DNA of 64,000 bases from Ehrlichia chaffeensis str. Arkansas (GTDB taxonomy: Bacteria; Pseudomonadota; Alphaproteobacteria; Rickettsiales; Anaplasmataceae): the NCBI RefSeq assembly GCF_000013145.1, contig NC_007799.1:744001-808000 (forward strand), read 5' to 3'. The translations under genes and the position numbers were made by a program. The stretch's first letter is position 1. Each line of letters begins with the position of its first letter. This document shows positions 18,433-28,798 of the stretch, piece after piece. Under the pieces are notes generated by a model. That model ran no database searches, was not told the origin of the DNA, and was given only the letters and a program-made list of their open reading frames with translations.

Positions 18433-18534
18433 ATATAACCTTTATTACATACAAGCAATATTTAGCTATAAAACTTGATCTAAACTCGTTTTTACAATAA
18501 AAACCATAATATCTAAACTACAATAAAATTATAT

Positions 18535-18855
18535 ATGAAAAACATCTCTTTACTCTATACTACTACTCCTACTTACGAAGATGCATACCGCATAAGCAAT
18601 ATTCTGTTAGAAAACAAGCTAATAGCATGTGCTAATATATTTAGTAACATTACATCAGTATATGTCTGGGAAGATGAAATACATAACAACACTGAATGTG
18701 CTATCATATTAAAAACGACAAATGACTTAGTCCAACATGCTACAAATAAAATACAAGCAATCCACCCATATGATACTCCTGCAATCATCACAATAGATCC
18801 AACCAATGCAAATGACAAATTTATACAATGGGTAAATGACTGTACTGCTTTATAA
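18535..18855 (+). CDS. cutA: Divalent-cation tolerance protein CutA
   Basis: Small trimeric protein linked to copper/divalent metal tolerance; its exact role is unsettled. The 106 residues fit the family, with LLYTTTPTYEDAYRI at the N-terminus, ACANIFSNITSVYVWEDEI in the first third, ECAIILKTT, and HPYDTPAIITID near 80-91. It follows cckA by about 100 bp in the same direction but probably has its own promoter. Confidence 0.92.
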   Translation: MKNISLLYTTTPTYEDAYRISNILLENKLIACANIFSNITSVYVWEDEIHNNTECAIILKTTNDLVQHATNKIQAIHPYDTPAIITIDPTNANDKFIQWVNDCTAL

Positions 18856-19132
18856 GCTTGCTATCACATAAAAAAGAACAACACACAATAAAAATACTAG
18901 AGCTCTAAACAGATATATACTTGCTACCATAATATTTCAATCATACAACTGTCTATATAGTAGAGAAATCTACTTATAAGTTTACTATTACACTAGAAAA
19001 AACAAGAATTTAATTCAAGAATTGTAGAAAATAAAGAGTTCACTTTCCTATACACTATAGTCATTATTATAATTTCATCAGACAATAAGCTTATACAGGA
19101 AATAAATCCACTAATAATTGTCAAAAGAAAAT

Positions 19133-19981
19133 TCAAAGTATTTTAGCATTAAAAATTATCCAATCAGGACGTGTCATCTGCAATTTTCTAGCTGCATCTT
19201 CAGCATGACTTAATTCATTAAATAAAGCAAAACAAGTTGCTCCACTACCAGTCATACGAGCAATTACAGAATTTTTTAATTGCTTTAATACAAATAATAT
19301 TTCTTCTATCTCAGGAACAAATTTCAACGCTACTTCTAATAAATCATTTTTAGCATTACAAATTAATTCCATCCAATCATCTTGCTTTACAGGAAGCTTA
19401 TCACATATGGAAGGAGAGTAAGTAGCACTCTGGTAATTATTAAAGACCTTTGCTGTACTTAACGTCTTTCCCCTTGGAGCAACAAGTATAATATATTTTG
19501 GCAATAACAAATCAGGTAATAACAATATATCTTCCCCTACCCCTTTAGCAAAAAGGGTCTTTGATTCCAAACATGCTGGAACATCACTTCCAATTTTTAA
19601 GGCTAAATCCTGTAACAATGTGTAATCAATGTTCCACATATTACCTAGTAAACGCATAATAGCAGCAGCATCAGCTGATCCACCTGCTAAACCTGCAGAT
19701 ACTAAAATATTTTTTATAATACTCACAGAAACATTAGGACATACAGCACTGTGTTTCAATAACAACTCTATTGCTTTATATACAGTATTATTATATTTGC
19801 TAATCCTCAGATTTGAGAAATATACTCCCCGTTTCGAACCACCAACATCAACCTCTAAGATATCGTAAACATTAACAAAGACAAACAATGACTCTAAGTA
19901 ATGATGTTGATCACTCCGTTTACCAGTAATATGCAAAAATAAATTAACTTTTGCTGGTGCTTTAACTAAAAACTTTAACAT
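19133..19981 (-). CDS. ispE: 4-diphosphocytidyl-2-C-methyl-D-erythritol kinase
   Basis: GHMP kinase of the non-mevalonate (MEP) isoprenoid pathway. 282 residues. The substrate-binding start is KAPAKVNLFLHI (about 7-18), the ATP-binding glycine loop is SAGLAGGSADAAA near 91-103, the phosphoryl-transfer aspartate is in KIGSDVPACL, and the closing GHMP motif is ARMTGSGATCFALF. All are intact. It stands alone. Confidence 0.95.
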   Translation of the reverse strand: MLKFLVKAPAKVNLFLHITGKRSDQHHYLESLFVFVNVYDILEVDVGGSKRGVYFSNLRISKYNNTVYKAIELLLKHSAVCPNVSVSIIKNILVSAGLAGGSADAAAIMRLLGNMWNIDYTLLQDLALKIGSDVPACLESKTLFAKGVGEDILLLPDLLLPKYIILVAPRGKTLSTAKVFNNYQSATYSPSICDKLPVKQDDWMELICNAKNDLLEVALKFVPEIEEILFVLKQLKNSVIARMTGSGATCFALFNELSHAEDAARKLQMTRPDWIIFNAKIL

Positions 19982-20228
19982 AATTATATTATCATTAACA
20001 ATATACTATACACTATTAATAGTGAAGACTACATAGCTTGTAAAATATCTTTAGTGATTATTAAATAAAAAATCCTTTTAATAAATTTTAAATACATACA
20101 CACTGCAATATATAATATAAATATTACACATCATAAAATATTATATCATCAAATTAGAAACTTTTTATTATAATTTACTTTTTTATTAGTGAAGCTTATT
20201 ATTTCTTTCAGAAAAAACTATATTAGAC

Positions 20229-20320
20229 AAAGATGTAGGACTTCGTAGACTCTGAGTTATTCCTGGAAGCAGTATTAAGCATTATCTATAATATATACTA
20301 AACCAGATTATAATGGATGG
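20229..20320 (+). pseudogene. Second fragment of the C26 amidotransferase gene
   Basis: About 92 bp matching the middle of the C26 gene (from about 4168, coding for KDVGLHRLRVVPGSR, to the NGW codons near 4260) with around ten substitutions and several missing bases. The frame is broken, with TGA where CGA stood. It is flanked by unrelated AT-rich sequence in the 516-bp gap between ispE and dusB, which otherwise holds nothing recognised. The parent lies 16 kb upstream in the same orientation. Confidence 0.8.
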
Positions 20321-20497
20321 TCGGTATTTTAAGATTTTATAATATATAGTATACCAAGTACTTACTTATTACTAATATTTACTTTAAAATACAGATAAAC
20401 CAATAACAAAAGTAGATCCTTTCTATAAAATTATATATTATATTGATAGTGTTTTTTACTTACATCAAAATATAATAAACTCAAAATATTAAAACAT

Positions 20498-21451
20498 ATG
20501 GACATTAGCCAATTTATATCAGATTATCCAGTAATATTAGCACCAATGTCTGGTGTAACTGACTTTCCATTTCGTTACCTTGTAAAGAGCCTTGGGGCTG
20601 GATTATTAGTATCAGAAATGATAGCAAGCCGTGCAATGATTATACAAACTAAACAAAGTTTACAAAAATCACAAATTCAAATTAACACTGCAGTACAACT
20701 TGCCGGATGTGATCCAACAATAATGGCAGACGCTGCTAAACTCAATGAAGATATGGGAGCACAAATCATAGATATAAATTTTGGATGTCCTGTAAAAAAA
20801 GTAGTCAACAGTTACGCTGGTTCAGCATTAATGAAAGATGAAACTACAGCTGCAAAAATTCTAGAATCTGTAGTAAAAGCAGTAAAAATTCCAGTAACAC
20901 TAAAAATGCGCACTGGATGGGACAACAATAACTTAAATTCACCTAAATTAGCTAAGATTGCTGAAGAAACTGGAATAAAAATGATAACAATACATGGCAG
21001 AACAAGAACACAAATGTTTACTGGGAAGGCAGATTGGAAATTTATCAGAAATATTAAAAAATGTGTAAAAATTCCTGTCATAGTTAACGGAGATATAAAA
21101 AACTTAAATGATATAAAAACATCACTAGAAGAATCACAAGCAGATGGAATCATGATAGGAAGAGGAGCATACGGCAAGCCATGGTTTATCAATCAAGCTT
21201 TACACTTCATAAAATCAGGCACAATTTTACCTGATCCTTCACCATCAGAAAAATTAAAAATTATCACAAATCATTATGATCATATGATAGAATACTATGG
21301 AAAAGATACTGGAGTAAAAATATCAAAAAAACACATAGGATGGTATAGTTCTTCTCTAGAGAATTCATCCGAGTTTAGATCTCAAGTTAACTGTTCTAAT
21401 GATTACAACTTTATCAAAGACAAAATAACAGATTTTTTCTCACAAAATTAA
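20498..21451 (+). CDS. dusB: tRNA-dihydrouridine synthase B
   Basis: FMN enzyme that reduces uridines in tRNA D loops. 317 residues. The FMN-barrel start is ILAPMSGVTDFPFR (about 14-27); the catalytic cysteine is in INFGCPVKKVV near 95; KMRTGWDN, HGRTRTQMFTG and VNGDIKNL follow at the usual spacing; GIMIGRGAYGKPWF is the phosphate-binding block. The C-terminal helical domain is present. The last bases of the gene (GATTTTTTCTCACAAAA) resemble a motif that recurs twice downstream. Confidence 0.94.
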   Translation: MDISQFISDYPVILAPMSGVTDFPFRYLVKSLGAGLLVSEMIASRAMIIQTKQSLQKSQIQINTAVQLAGCDPTIMADAAKLNEDMGAQIIDINFGCPVKKVVNSYAGSALMKDETTAAKILESVVKAVKIPVTLKMRTGWDNNNLNSPKLAKIAEETGIKMITIHGRTRTQMFTGKADWKFIRNIKKCVKIPVIVNGDIKNLNDIKTSLEESQADGIMIGRGAYGKPWFINQALHFIKSGTILPDPSPSEKLKIITNHYDHMIEYYGKDTGVKISKKHIGWYSSSLENSSEFRSQVNCSNDYNFIKDKITDFFSQN

Positions 21452-21583
21452 TGTTGTACTGAAAACGCTTGTATACAAAATAACAGTAGATAATTACCAC
21501 TTAATGTATACAAATGGCAACCAACAACTAATAACATATTACAAATTATTTTTTTTAATTCAAACCTTACTAGAAATGAAATT

Positions 21584-22056
21584 ATAGATTTTTCACAAAA
21601 CCAGTGTTTTATACAAGAAAAACATTATATACTTCCCTAAAAAAAAGAAAAATAATAATTGCTATTTTACATGTATATTTGACAATATTACACATTTAAT
21701 AAAATTTTAAATCATGTAAATCACTAAAATTTATCGGAAATAAAAAATGCTTAATAATTTTAATCAAAAAATTATTGATTCGATTCTAGAATTAATAAAA
21801 CAAGAAGACGACTGCTTATTTAAGAGCTTTGTTAAACAATTCTACAGTTTCTCTTATGATAGCGATATTACTTTAGATACTAACTTTTTTCTATTTATAA
21901 CACGTGATCTATATTAACTCATCAAGATCAAACAACCCAGAGAAAGTAAAGTTAAAATATTCAACATAGAAGAACAAGATAATGAGACAATAAGTAACGT
22001 AACTATTATCGAAATAATAATAGATTTTTTCACAAAACATGTATTCTATACGAAAG
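21584..22056 (+). repeat. Two short direct repeats flanking the gdh fragment
   Basis: A roughly 37-bp sequence starting TAGATTTTTCACAAAAC at 21586 recurs, diverged, as TAGATTTTTTCACAAAAC at 22021. The second copy begins exactly where homology of the gdh fragment ends. A third related stretch is the very end of dusB near 21431. Confidence 0.6.
21742..22020 (+). pseudogene. 5' fragment of the NAD-glutamate dehydrogenase gene
   Basis: 279 bp copying the first 93 codons of gdh (35215 onward) plus a few bases before the ATG, with about seven substitutions, nearly all transitions. One turns CAA into TAA, so a reading frame from 21747 stops after 56 codons at 21917. The copy lies 13 kb from its parent in the same orientation and ends abruptly about 110 bp before the rpoD promoter. 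A truncated peptide might be made but would lack every catalytic part. Confidence 0.92.
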
Positions 22057-22129
22057 ATAATCTTTGTTTAAACAATAAACAAATAGCTAATTGTTCTTCT
22101 CAATATATATGTCTTATAACGTTTTGTAA

Positions 22130-22158
22130 TTGACAATGTACTTATAGCATGATATGAA
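22130..22158 (+). promoter_or_regulatory. Probable rpoD promoter
   Basis: Perfect TTGACA at 22130-22135, 17 bp spacer, TATGAA at 22153-22158. Predicted initiation is near 22165, 26 bp before the start codon. Confidence 0.6.
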
Positions 22159-22190
22159 TCCAAGTTTGTCGTTTCTGAATATTATTAGCT

Positions 22191-24059
22191 ATGAAAGATC
22201 TACAAACAGATAAAGAATTACTCAGAACTCTTGTGAGTAAGGGACTCAAACAAGGATTTGTTACATTTAACGATATCAACGATGTTTTTTCTGACTACGT
22301 GCTGTCATCTGACAACATAGATGAAACTATATCAATGCTTCAGGATTCAGGTATTAATGTTCTTGAACAAAGTGATGAAGACGAGGCAAATAGCATAATA
22401 GAAGAAAACAGAATCAAAGATGAAATGGACGAAGATGATGTATCAGACACCAGTATAAAATCTTGGGATTTTGGACAAACAGATGACCCTATACGCATGT
22501 ACCTATGTGAAATGAGTTCTGTTGAATTACTATCTCGTGAAGGAGAAATTGAAATTGCCAAAAAGATCAAATCAGAAAAAGTAAATATGCTCAGGTCACT
22601 AGTAGAATCCCCAATAGTATTACGTACATTTATGTCATGGAGGGATGACTTAGTAAATGAACAAATAATGTTAAGAGATTTAATAGATTTAGATGCAAAT
22701 TACAGGTATGAATTTCCTGAAAAATTTTCTGACACTGATGATGCTAGTGTTTTAGGTTATGATAAAGATTTAATGGATGAACCTGATGAAGATCCAGATA
22801 TACCAGAAGATGAAGATGAAGAAAACATTTCAATAAATGCTTCAATATTAGAAATGGAAAATGCATTGCTACCCAAAGTAGTAAGCATCTTAGATTCAGT
22901 AATTGCATCAGCAGAAAAAATTTTAGAACTCAAAAAACAATATCAAGGTAAAATTAACCAAGATATTGAAAAACAATACAATGACTTACACGATAGCATA
23001 TGGGAAATGATATATCAAATTAAACTTAGTAATTCCGCAGTCCTATCAATCACACAACAAATATATAGCTTAAGTAAATCAATAGCAGCAGAAGAGGCAA
23101 AAATTATTTCCCTTGCAGAAAGCTATGGTATACAACGCAAAGACTTCTTAGATGCATATAATACTAATTCTGTATTGCAAAAAAAAGGCACTTCTCCTCA
23201 ATGGGATAACATGTTACTCAATGAAGAGAGTAATATAGTAAGTATGTACAGTAAAATTAAGCTACTGTCTGGAGAAAATAACCTTACCGAATTCAAAGCA
23301 TTAGTCACAAAAATACAAAAGCACGAACGTGCAGCAAATCAAGCAAAGCAAGAAATGATAAAAGCAAATCTAAGGTTAGTAGTATCGATTGCAAAAAAAT
23401 ATTCAAATCGAGGTTTACAGTTTCTAGATTTAGTACAAGAAGGGAATATTGGCTTAATGAAAGCAGTAGATAAATTTGATTACAAACGTGGATATAAATT
23501 CTCAACTTATGCAACGTGGTGGGTGAGGCAAGCTATCACTAGAGCAATAGCAGATCAGGCACGAACTATTAGAATTCCTGTACACATGATTGAAACAGTA
23601 AATAAAATCAATCGCACACTAAGACAAATGCTACACGAAATGGGTAGAGAACCAACATTAGAGGAATTATCAGCAAGATTAAACATTAATGTAGATAAGA
23701 TACGTAAGGTAATGAAAATAGTTAAAGACCCCGTAAGCTTAGAAAGCCCCATAGGAGATGATGACAGTAGTACCTTTGGTGATTGCATAGAAGATAAACG
23801 TGCAGTAAAGCCAGAAGATGCAGCAGTACTTGCAGACTTACGAGAAATAACTACAAAAGTATTATCAACATTAACACCAAAAGAAGAGAGAATCTTACGT
23901 ATGCGGTTTGGAATAGGTAAAGGTGGAAAAGACCATACCTTAGAAGAAGTAGGAAAACTATTCAATGTAACAAGAGAACGTATACGACAAATTGAAGCAA
24001 AAGCTTTACGTAAACTACGTCATCCAAGTCGTGCAAGAAAGCTTAGAGGATTTTTCTAA
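22191..24059 (+). CDS. rpoD: Primary sigma factor sigma-70
   Basis: Directs RNA polymerase to housekeeping promoters. 622 residues. Region 1.1 is N-terminal. Region 1.2 starts [22 protein letters not shown] near 100. A long acidic non-conserved region (about 190-340) separates it from region 2. Region 2.3-2.4 reads [20 protein letters not shown] near 440, and region 4.2 has [19 protein letters not shown] followed by [12 protein letters not shown] at the end. All DNA-contact segments are intact, so TTGACA/TATAAT-type promoters are expected, as seen at ssrA and tRNA-Phe. Confidence 0.97.
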   Translation: MKDLQTDKELLRTLVSKGLKQGFVTFNDINDVFSDYVLSSDNIDETISMLQDSGINVLEQSDEDEANSIIEENRIKDEMDEDDVSDTSIKSWDFGQTDDPIRMYLCEMSSVELLSREGEIEIAKKIKSEKVNMLRSLVESPIVLRTFMSWRDDLVNEQIMLRDLIDLDANYRYEFPEKFSDTDDASVLGYDKDLMDEPDEDPDIPEDEDEENISINASILEMENALLPKVVSILDSVIASAEKILELKKQYQGKINQDIEKQYNDLHDSIWEMIYQIKLSNSAVLSITQQIYSLSKSIAAEEAKIISLAESYGIQRKDFLDAYNTNSVLQKKGTSPQWDNMLLNEESNIVSMYSKIKLLSGENNLTEFKALVTKIQKHERAANQAKQEMIKANLRLVVSIAKKYSNRGLQFLDLVQEGNIGLMKAVDKFDYKRGYKFSTYATWWVRQAITRAIADQARTIRIPVHMIETVNKINRTLRQMLHEMGREPTLEELSARLNINVDKIRKVMKIVKDPVSLESPIGDDDSSTFGDCIEDKRAVKPEDAAVLADLREITTKVLSTLTPKEERILRMRFGIGKGGKDHTLEEVGKLFNVTRERIRQIEAKALRKLRHPSRARKLRGFF

Positions 24060-24507
24060 ATCTATCTAATAATGATTAATTTGCAAAATAAACACAGGTT
24101 TTAACTGAGAATAATTACATATATAACAAAACTTTAGCGTGTTTATTAACTGGATAACTAATGATTTTTTAGTGTTATAGATTAAAACCATCAGTAAAAT
24201 ATAATAAAAATCAAAGACACATTCATCATGATATAAAAACTGATAAAGAACTAAGTCTCTAACAAAAACTCATATAACTTTTGGTAACATATCAAAATTA
24301 AAAAACACTTCAAATCATGAAAGCATTAATAAAGTTTCTCTCAAATTATCACTAACTATATTAATTATACCATTATATAGACATTACTTCTCAAGCGTAA
24401 ACCACATCACATAAAAACACATGAGTTAATAAAAAAAACTATCTGTATCCTCAGTCTAAGAGCATTAAGTTATAAAATACGCAATACCTCATAACTACCT
24501 CTCATTC
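24060..24507. other. Convergent gap between rpoD and dnaG
   Basis: 448 bp between two genes that end toward each other. No clear terminator hairpin, gene or repeat seen. Confidence 0.5.
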
Positions 24508-26274
24508 TTAATAATTCCATAATTCTCTTAATCTATTATCTATTTCCTGTGCTTGATTAGATAGTCTTTCTGCAAGATCCCTTTGCCCCTTCAAGCGTAA
24601 ATCTAATATCTCCTTCTGAATACATTGCAAGTGATCTAAAAGCATTATTTTTTCTATCTCTTTCTTTGATACATCTACACTATATTCTCTATCTTGTAAT
24701 ACCATAAAATTAGATGTAGACATTCTTTTGATAACAAAATTTACTATCTCATCTAAATTATTTTTCTTTAATTCTGAAAGTAAGACCTCCTTAGATATAA
24801 CATGATTACATAAAGTAACTTTTATATTAATAATATTCTGCTGCAATACATATATATTCTTATCACTTATATTAAATTTAGAAAATTGATCAAAAATAAT
24901 CGGATCGTCAAGCAGTTCTGGAAATTCCATAATCACGTATACCACTCTCAATTGATTATACTCTTCCAAAAAAAATTCATCACTCACATATTTTAATCTA
25001 TTATCTACCTTACTCACCGGATTATCAGTACTCAAAAATTTACTTTTATCTTTTGAATACTGCAAATTACGGATTTGAGAATAAAAATACTTTTTATAAT
25101 ATTTTACAACGTTATTATCGCTAATCTGGCTAAGATAATGCTTAATTCTTGCTTCTAACATGACACACTGTTCAGGCATAATAGAATTCTTATTAACATT
25201 AACCCTAGCAAGTTCATAATCCCAAATAAACTCTGATAGTAATTTTGCACTATCCAACAAAGCAATTACACTATCAACACCATCATTTATACAAATATCA
25301 TAAGGATCCTTTCCTGTAAAAACATCAACAAATTTTATTATGCATCCAGGTCTAATTAAAGATAATGCAAGAGATGCGGATTTAATAGAAGCCATTTTCC
25401 CAGCAATATCACCATCCATCCACACTATAATTTCCGAAGTTATTTCCCACAAATACATTACATGCTCAGAAGTCATTGATGTTCCCAGTAATCCAACTAC
25501 ATTGCTAATACCCATTTGATGTAGCATTAGAACATCCATATATCCTTCTACCACTATAATTTTCCCCTGCTTTTTTGCTTCACGCACGGCAAAATGCGAT
25601 GCATATAGATTTTCTCTTTTTTGAAAAAAAGCACTTCCCTTAGAATTCAAATATTTAGGGTTCTGTGTACTAATAATTGATCGACCACCAAACCCTATAA
25701 TATTTCCACTAGAATTACAAATAGGAAAGATAACCCTATTGTAGAAATAATCTTGATTTTGAGAATTTAATAATCCTGTATTTTTAATATCATCTATATT
25801 AAATCCTAAAGATAATAAATATTTACCCAAACCATATGTTGGAGCATACCCCATCCTAAATTTTTTTACTGTATCATTAGAAATTTTGCGACTCCTTATA
25901 TATTCTATTGCCACATGATTATTACGTAATTGTTCTTCAAACCATAATGTTGCAGCATCCAATATAGGAGTTATACTTGTCTTATTATTAGTACTTTGTG
26001 GCAAATCAATACCATATATCTCTGCCAAGTAATTTATTGCACCCTTAAAATCCAAAGCATTAATATCAGAAGTAAACTGTATAACATCACCATTTGCCCC
26101 ACAACCAAAACAGTAATATAATCCTTTTTCATCATTCACAGTAAAAGATGGCGTCTTTTCACCATGAAACGGACATAGTCCAATAACACTATTACCCCTT
26201 TTAGTTAGCTTAACTCTTTGTCCAACTACATCAGATAACTTTATTTTACTCTTGATAATATCAATAACATTCAT
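24508..26274 (-). CDS. dnaG: DNA primase
   Basis: Makes RNA primers for lagging-strand replication. 588 residues. The N-terminal CHC2 zinc ribbon has CPFHGEKTPSF and YYCFGCG (about 34-60). The Toprim core has VVEGYMDVLMLHQMG near 254 and WMDGDIAGKMA near 302 for metal binding. The C-terminal helicase-interaction domain is present but diverged. The neighbouring sigma factor gene is convergent, so the classic rpsU-dnaG-rpoD operon is not kept, although dnaG and rpoD remain adjacent. Confidence 0.96.
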   Translation of the reverse strand: MNVIDIIKSKIKLSDVVGQRVKLTKRGNSVIGLCPFHGEKTPSFTVNDEKGLYYCFGCGANGDVIQFTSDINALDFKGAINYLAEIYGIDLPQSTNNKTSITPILDAATLWFEEQLRNNHVAIEYIRSRKISNDTVKKFRMGYAPTYGLGKYLLSLGFNIDDIKNTGLLNSQNQDYFYNRVIFPICNSSGNIIGFGGRSIISTQNPKYLNSKGSAFFQKRENLYASHFAVREAKKQGKIIVVEGYMDVLMLHQMGISNVVGLLGTSMTSEHVMYLWEITSEIIVWMDGDIAGKMASIKSASLALSLIRPGCIIKFVDVFTGKDPYDICINDGVDSVIALLDSAKLLSEFIWDYELARVNVNKNSIMPEQCVMLEARIKHYLSQISDNNVVKYYKKYFYSQIRNLQYSKDKSKFLSTDNPVSKVDNRLKYVSDEFFLEEYNQLRVVYVIMEFPELLDDPIIFDQFSKFNISDKNIYVLQQNIINIKVTLCNHVISKEVLLSELKKNNLDEIVNFVIKRMSTSNFMVLQDREYSVDVSKKEIEKIMLLDHLQCIQKEILDLRLKGQRDLAERLSNQAQEIDNRLRELWNY

Positions 26275-26431
26275 GTCACAACTATAGACAGCCTGATTCT
26301 TCTAATAATAAAGCATATTACTTCTTATAATAAATAGAGCCATAATTTATTATACAATCATAGAAGGTTATTACAATTAAATCCAGATTTAGACTAAAAA
26401 CATTTTTTATGGTTATGTGAGATTAAAATGT

Positions 26432-26841
26432 AATATGGAGTACAGCACACCATTTTTTTAAACAGAGTCTGCATACATCCACTAATAATATGAAAAAACA
26501 TTATTGATAACTACTGATTGTTATATCAATAAAACATACACAACAGCATGAGTAAGATATGAATAAATAGTAGTTAGATAAAACTTTGAATAGAACAAAA
26601 ATATACTCGTATCATTGCAAAAAACATGATTAACAATATGGAATACAGCACACCACTTTTTAAACAGAGTCTATATACATTCACTACAATAATATAAGAA
26701 AAACATTACTGACAACTATTGATTATTACATCAATAAAACATATAAAACAGCATGAGTAAGATATGAATAAGTAGTAGTTAGATAAAACTTTAAACAGAA
26801 CATAAAATACACTTATATCATTGTAAAAAAACATGATTAAC
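26432..26841 (+). repeat. Imperfect tandem repeat, 2 x about 205 bp
   Basis: Unit one (26432-26634) and unit two (26635-26841) align throughout: both start AATATGGA-TACAGCACACCA, both hold CAGCATGAGTAAGATATGAATAA and AGTAGTTAGATAAAACTTT, and both end AACATGATTAACAAT. Substitutions and small indels are scattered. The unit has stops in all frames. It fills most of the dnaG upstream region, between that gene and the MidA-type methyltransferase. Confidence 0.9.
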
Positions 26842-26865
26842 AATATTTTATTAATTATAGTTCAA

Positions 26866-27873
26866 CTATGGATTTACCAAAAATACTTTAAACATACTAC
26901 CCATATTTTCAGTCAATCTCAAAAAACCTGCTATTAAATTTTGTTTTTGAAGCTCCGTAGCATTTGCAATCAGTACTTGCAGCCTTTCTTTAATACCAAA
27001 ATTATATAAAAAATCCCTTTGCGTCATAATCACTGAACTGAGAGTAGACAAACTGTTATGTAATACAGCAAAATTCACATATGCAGTTATATCACTTTCT
27101 CCCACATTCTTAAGTAAATTATTATACTGATGATTCTTGACAGACTGTATAGTACTTTTATATGGACAATCTATATATCCATAATCAATAACCACTGCTG
27201 CACCACCACTTTGTAGAATCTTATTTTCCATACATTTTACTATAGAAACAGCTTCATCACATATCTCTATTACTGGATTTTTCATGTCATTTGACATTTC
27301 AAAGATCTTATTTACTTTTTTATAGGCAATTTTAAATTCATCGTTCTCTACTGTAACATATGTTTCACACCAAGAATCATTGGTATACACAAACTGTTTA
27401 ACAGGCAAAGCATCAAAAAACTCATTAGCTATAATTAATACAGGATAATCTGGTAAATCCTTTATATCTTTACACCAGAACACTTTTTCATCTTTTAAAA
27501 CATCTCGCTGCAATTTTTCTAATATAGGGCTTATTTCAACAAGATAAACAACCATTGCTGCGTAACATTGTTCGAATTTTCTCAAAACTCTAACAACATC
27601 ACTTATTAATGTTCCTCTACCAGGCCCCAATTCTACTATAATAAATTTAGATGGAGACCCCATTTTTTGCCAATTTAACAATATCCATAATGCAATAACT
27701 TCTCCAAACAATTGAGATATATCAGGAGCAGTAATAAAATCCCCATAAGTACCAAAAGGCATTTGTGTCATATAATAGCCGTAATGTACATCATAAAGGG
27801 CAATTCTCATAAACTGTTCTACTGAAATAGCACCTCCACAATCAAATATAATTTTTTTTAAGTAAGAATGCAT
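26866..27873 (-). CDS. MidA/NDUFAF7-family methyltransferase
   Basis: 335 residues with a class I SAM-binding domain of the DUF185/Methyltransf_28 family. The hallmark N-terminal block is YGDFITAPDISQLFGE (about 41-56), and SAM motif I is IIVELGPGRGTLISD near 79. IIANEFFDALPVKQF near 149 and VIDYGY near 240 are also typical. Eukaryotic NDUFAF7 methylates an arginine of the complex I subunit NDUFS2; a role in complex I assembly here is inference, though complex I genes are in the window. The start is chosen at the ATG 68 bp from the divergent neighbour. Confidence 0.88.
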   Translation of the reverse strand: MHSYLKKIIFDCGGAISVEQFMRIALYDVHYGYYMTQMPFGTYGDFITAPDISQLFGEVIALWILLNWQKMGSPSKFIIVELGPGRGTLISDVVRVLRKFEQCYAAMVVYLVEISPILEKLQRDVLKDEKVFWCKDIKDLPDYPVLIIANEFFDALPVKQFVYTNDSWCETYVTVENDEFKIAYKKVNKIFEMSNDMKNPVIEICDEAVSIVKCMENKILQSGGAAVVIDYGYIDCPYKSTIQSVKNHQYNNLLKNVGESDITAYVNFAVLHNSLSTLSSVIMTQRDFLYNFGIKERLQVLIANATELQKQNLIAGFLRLTENMGSMFKVFLVNP

Positions 27874-27941
27874 AATTAATTAATGTATTATTTACGTTAA
27901 TATGATATAAATAGTAAAATGGGTTGTAAATTTTTAATATT

Positions 27942-28520
27942 ATGATGTTATCTATTTTCAATAAACAATTAAGCGAACAATCCTCAAACTATATAGGAGA
28001 TGGTGTTTATAATTTATGTAGCATGTTAACTTCCATTAAAAATAAATACAATCCTTACAACAAAGTAAATCAACCAAACATCAATCTTTCCTTTACCATT
28101 TTACATAAAAACGATACAAAAGGTACAATAGATCAGGAATATGGCAATAACATAACACATAATACATTCTCTAATGGTTTAGGTACAACATCTATAAATC
28201 TATTAGATAAACCAACAATTAAAGAAGAAATACTATCACAAGATAATAACAATTGTTATGATGTCACAACCCAACAATATGACACCAACAATATCACACT
28301 GCATAGTGAAGAAATTAGTTACGAAATGGCATACAGTTTATTGCTAGATTTAGTAAATAATGACATTGAATTGCTTGAAGAAGTTCTATTAATTGCAAAA
28401 ATTTTAATCAAAGAAGGGGTCTTGGTTGCTCCAGAATCCAAAATAAAAAAGGATATTGCTCAAATAGTTCTCCACAACATAAGTAAGCAAACAACTCAAA
28501 ATTCAGGTTATTCAAGGTAA
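27942..28520 (+). CDS. Hypothetical protein, lineage-restricted
   Basis: 192 residues that I do not recognise. The N-terminal two-thirds is polar and low in conserved pattern (many Asn, Thr, Gln). The C-terminal third (about 127-185) looks helical: MAYSLLLDLVNNDIELLEE and LIAKILIKEGVLVAPE, followed by a basic stretch KIKKDIAQIV. No signal peptide or transmembrane segment. The next small gene starts five bases after its stop, so the two are probably cotranscribed. It starts 68 bp from the divergent methyltransferase gene. Confidence 0.65.
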   Translation: MMLSIFNKQLSEQSSNYIGDGVYNLCSMLTSIKNKYNPYNKVNQPNINLSFTILHKNDTKGTIDQEYGNNITHNTFSNGLGTTSINLLDKPTIKEEILSQDNNNCYDVTTQQYDTNNITLHSEEISYEMAYSLLLDLVNNDIELLEEVLLIAKILIKEGVLVAPESKIKKDIAQIVLHNISKQTTQNSGYSR

Positions 28521-28525
28521 ATGAG

Positions 28526-28798
28526 ATGCCAGGAATAAAGAAATTTATTGTTCCATGTGATTTCAACGGACAGAGTTCTCCCTTTGCAATATATATTGGA
28601 GAACCAAAACCAGAAAACCACCCTGTACAACACCAAGATAACTGGTTAGCAAAAGAACGTGGAGGTAACATACCAGAAAAAATTAAAGATAGTTTAGCAA
28701 AGTTACATGCATTAGCACAGAAAAATGGTATTTGTTTCGCAGATCTTTGTGTATATGCCTTAACGGTCGCTTCTCATAAAAATACTAAAAACTCCTAA
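28526..28798 (+). CDS. Small Rickettsiales protein (DUF2610-like)
   Basis: 90 residues. The N-terminal half reads KKFIVPCDFNGQSSPFAIYIGEP, a likely beta hairpin, followed by a conserved-looking HQDNWLAKERGGNIPE and a helical C-terminus. This resembles DUF2610, a family I recall as confined to Rickettsiales; function unknown. It follows the 192-residue gene by five bases. Its last 24 codons and the trailing sequence are duplicated in tandem immediately downstream. Confidence 0.75.
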   Translation: MPGIKKFIVPCDFNGQSSPFAIYIGEPKPENHPVQHQDNWLAKERGGNIPEKIKDSLAKLHALAQKNGICFADLCVYALTVASHKNTKNS

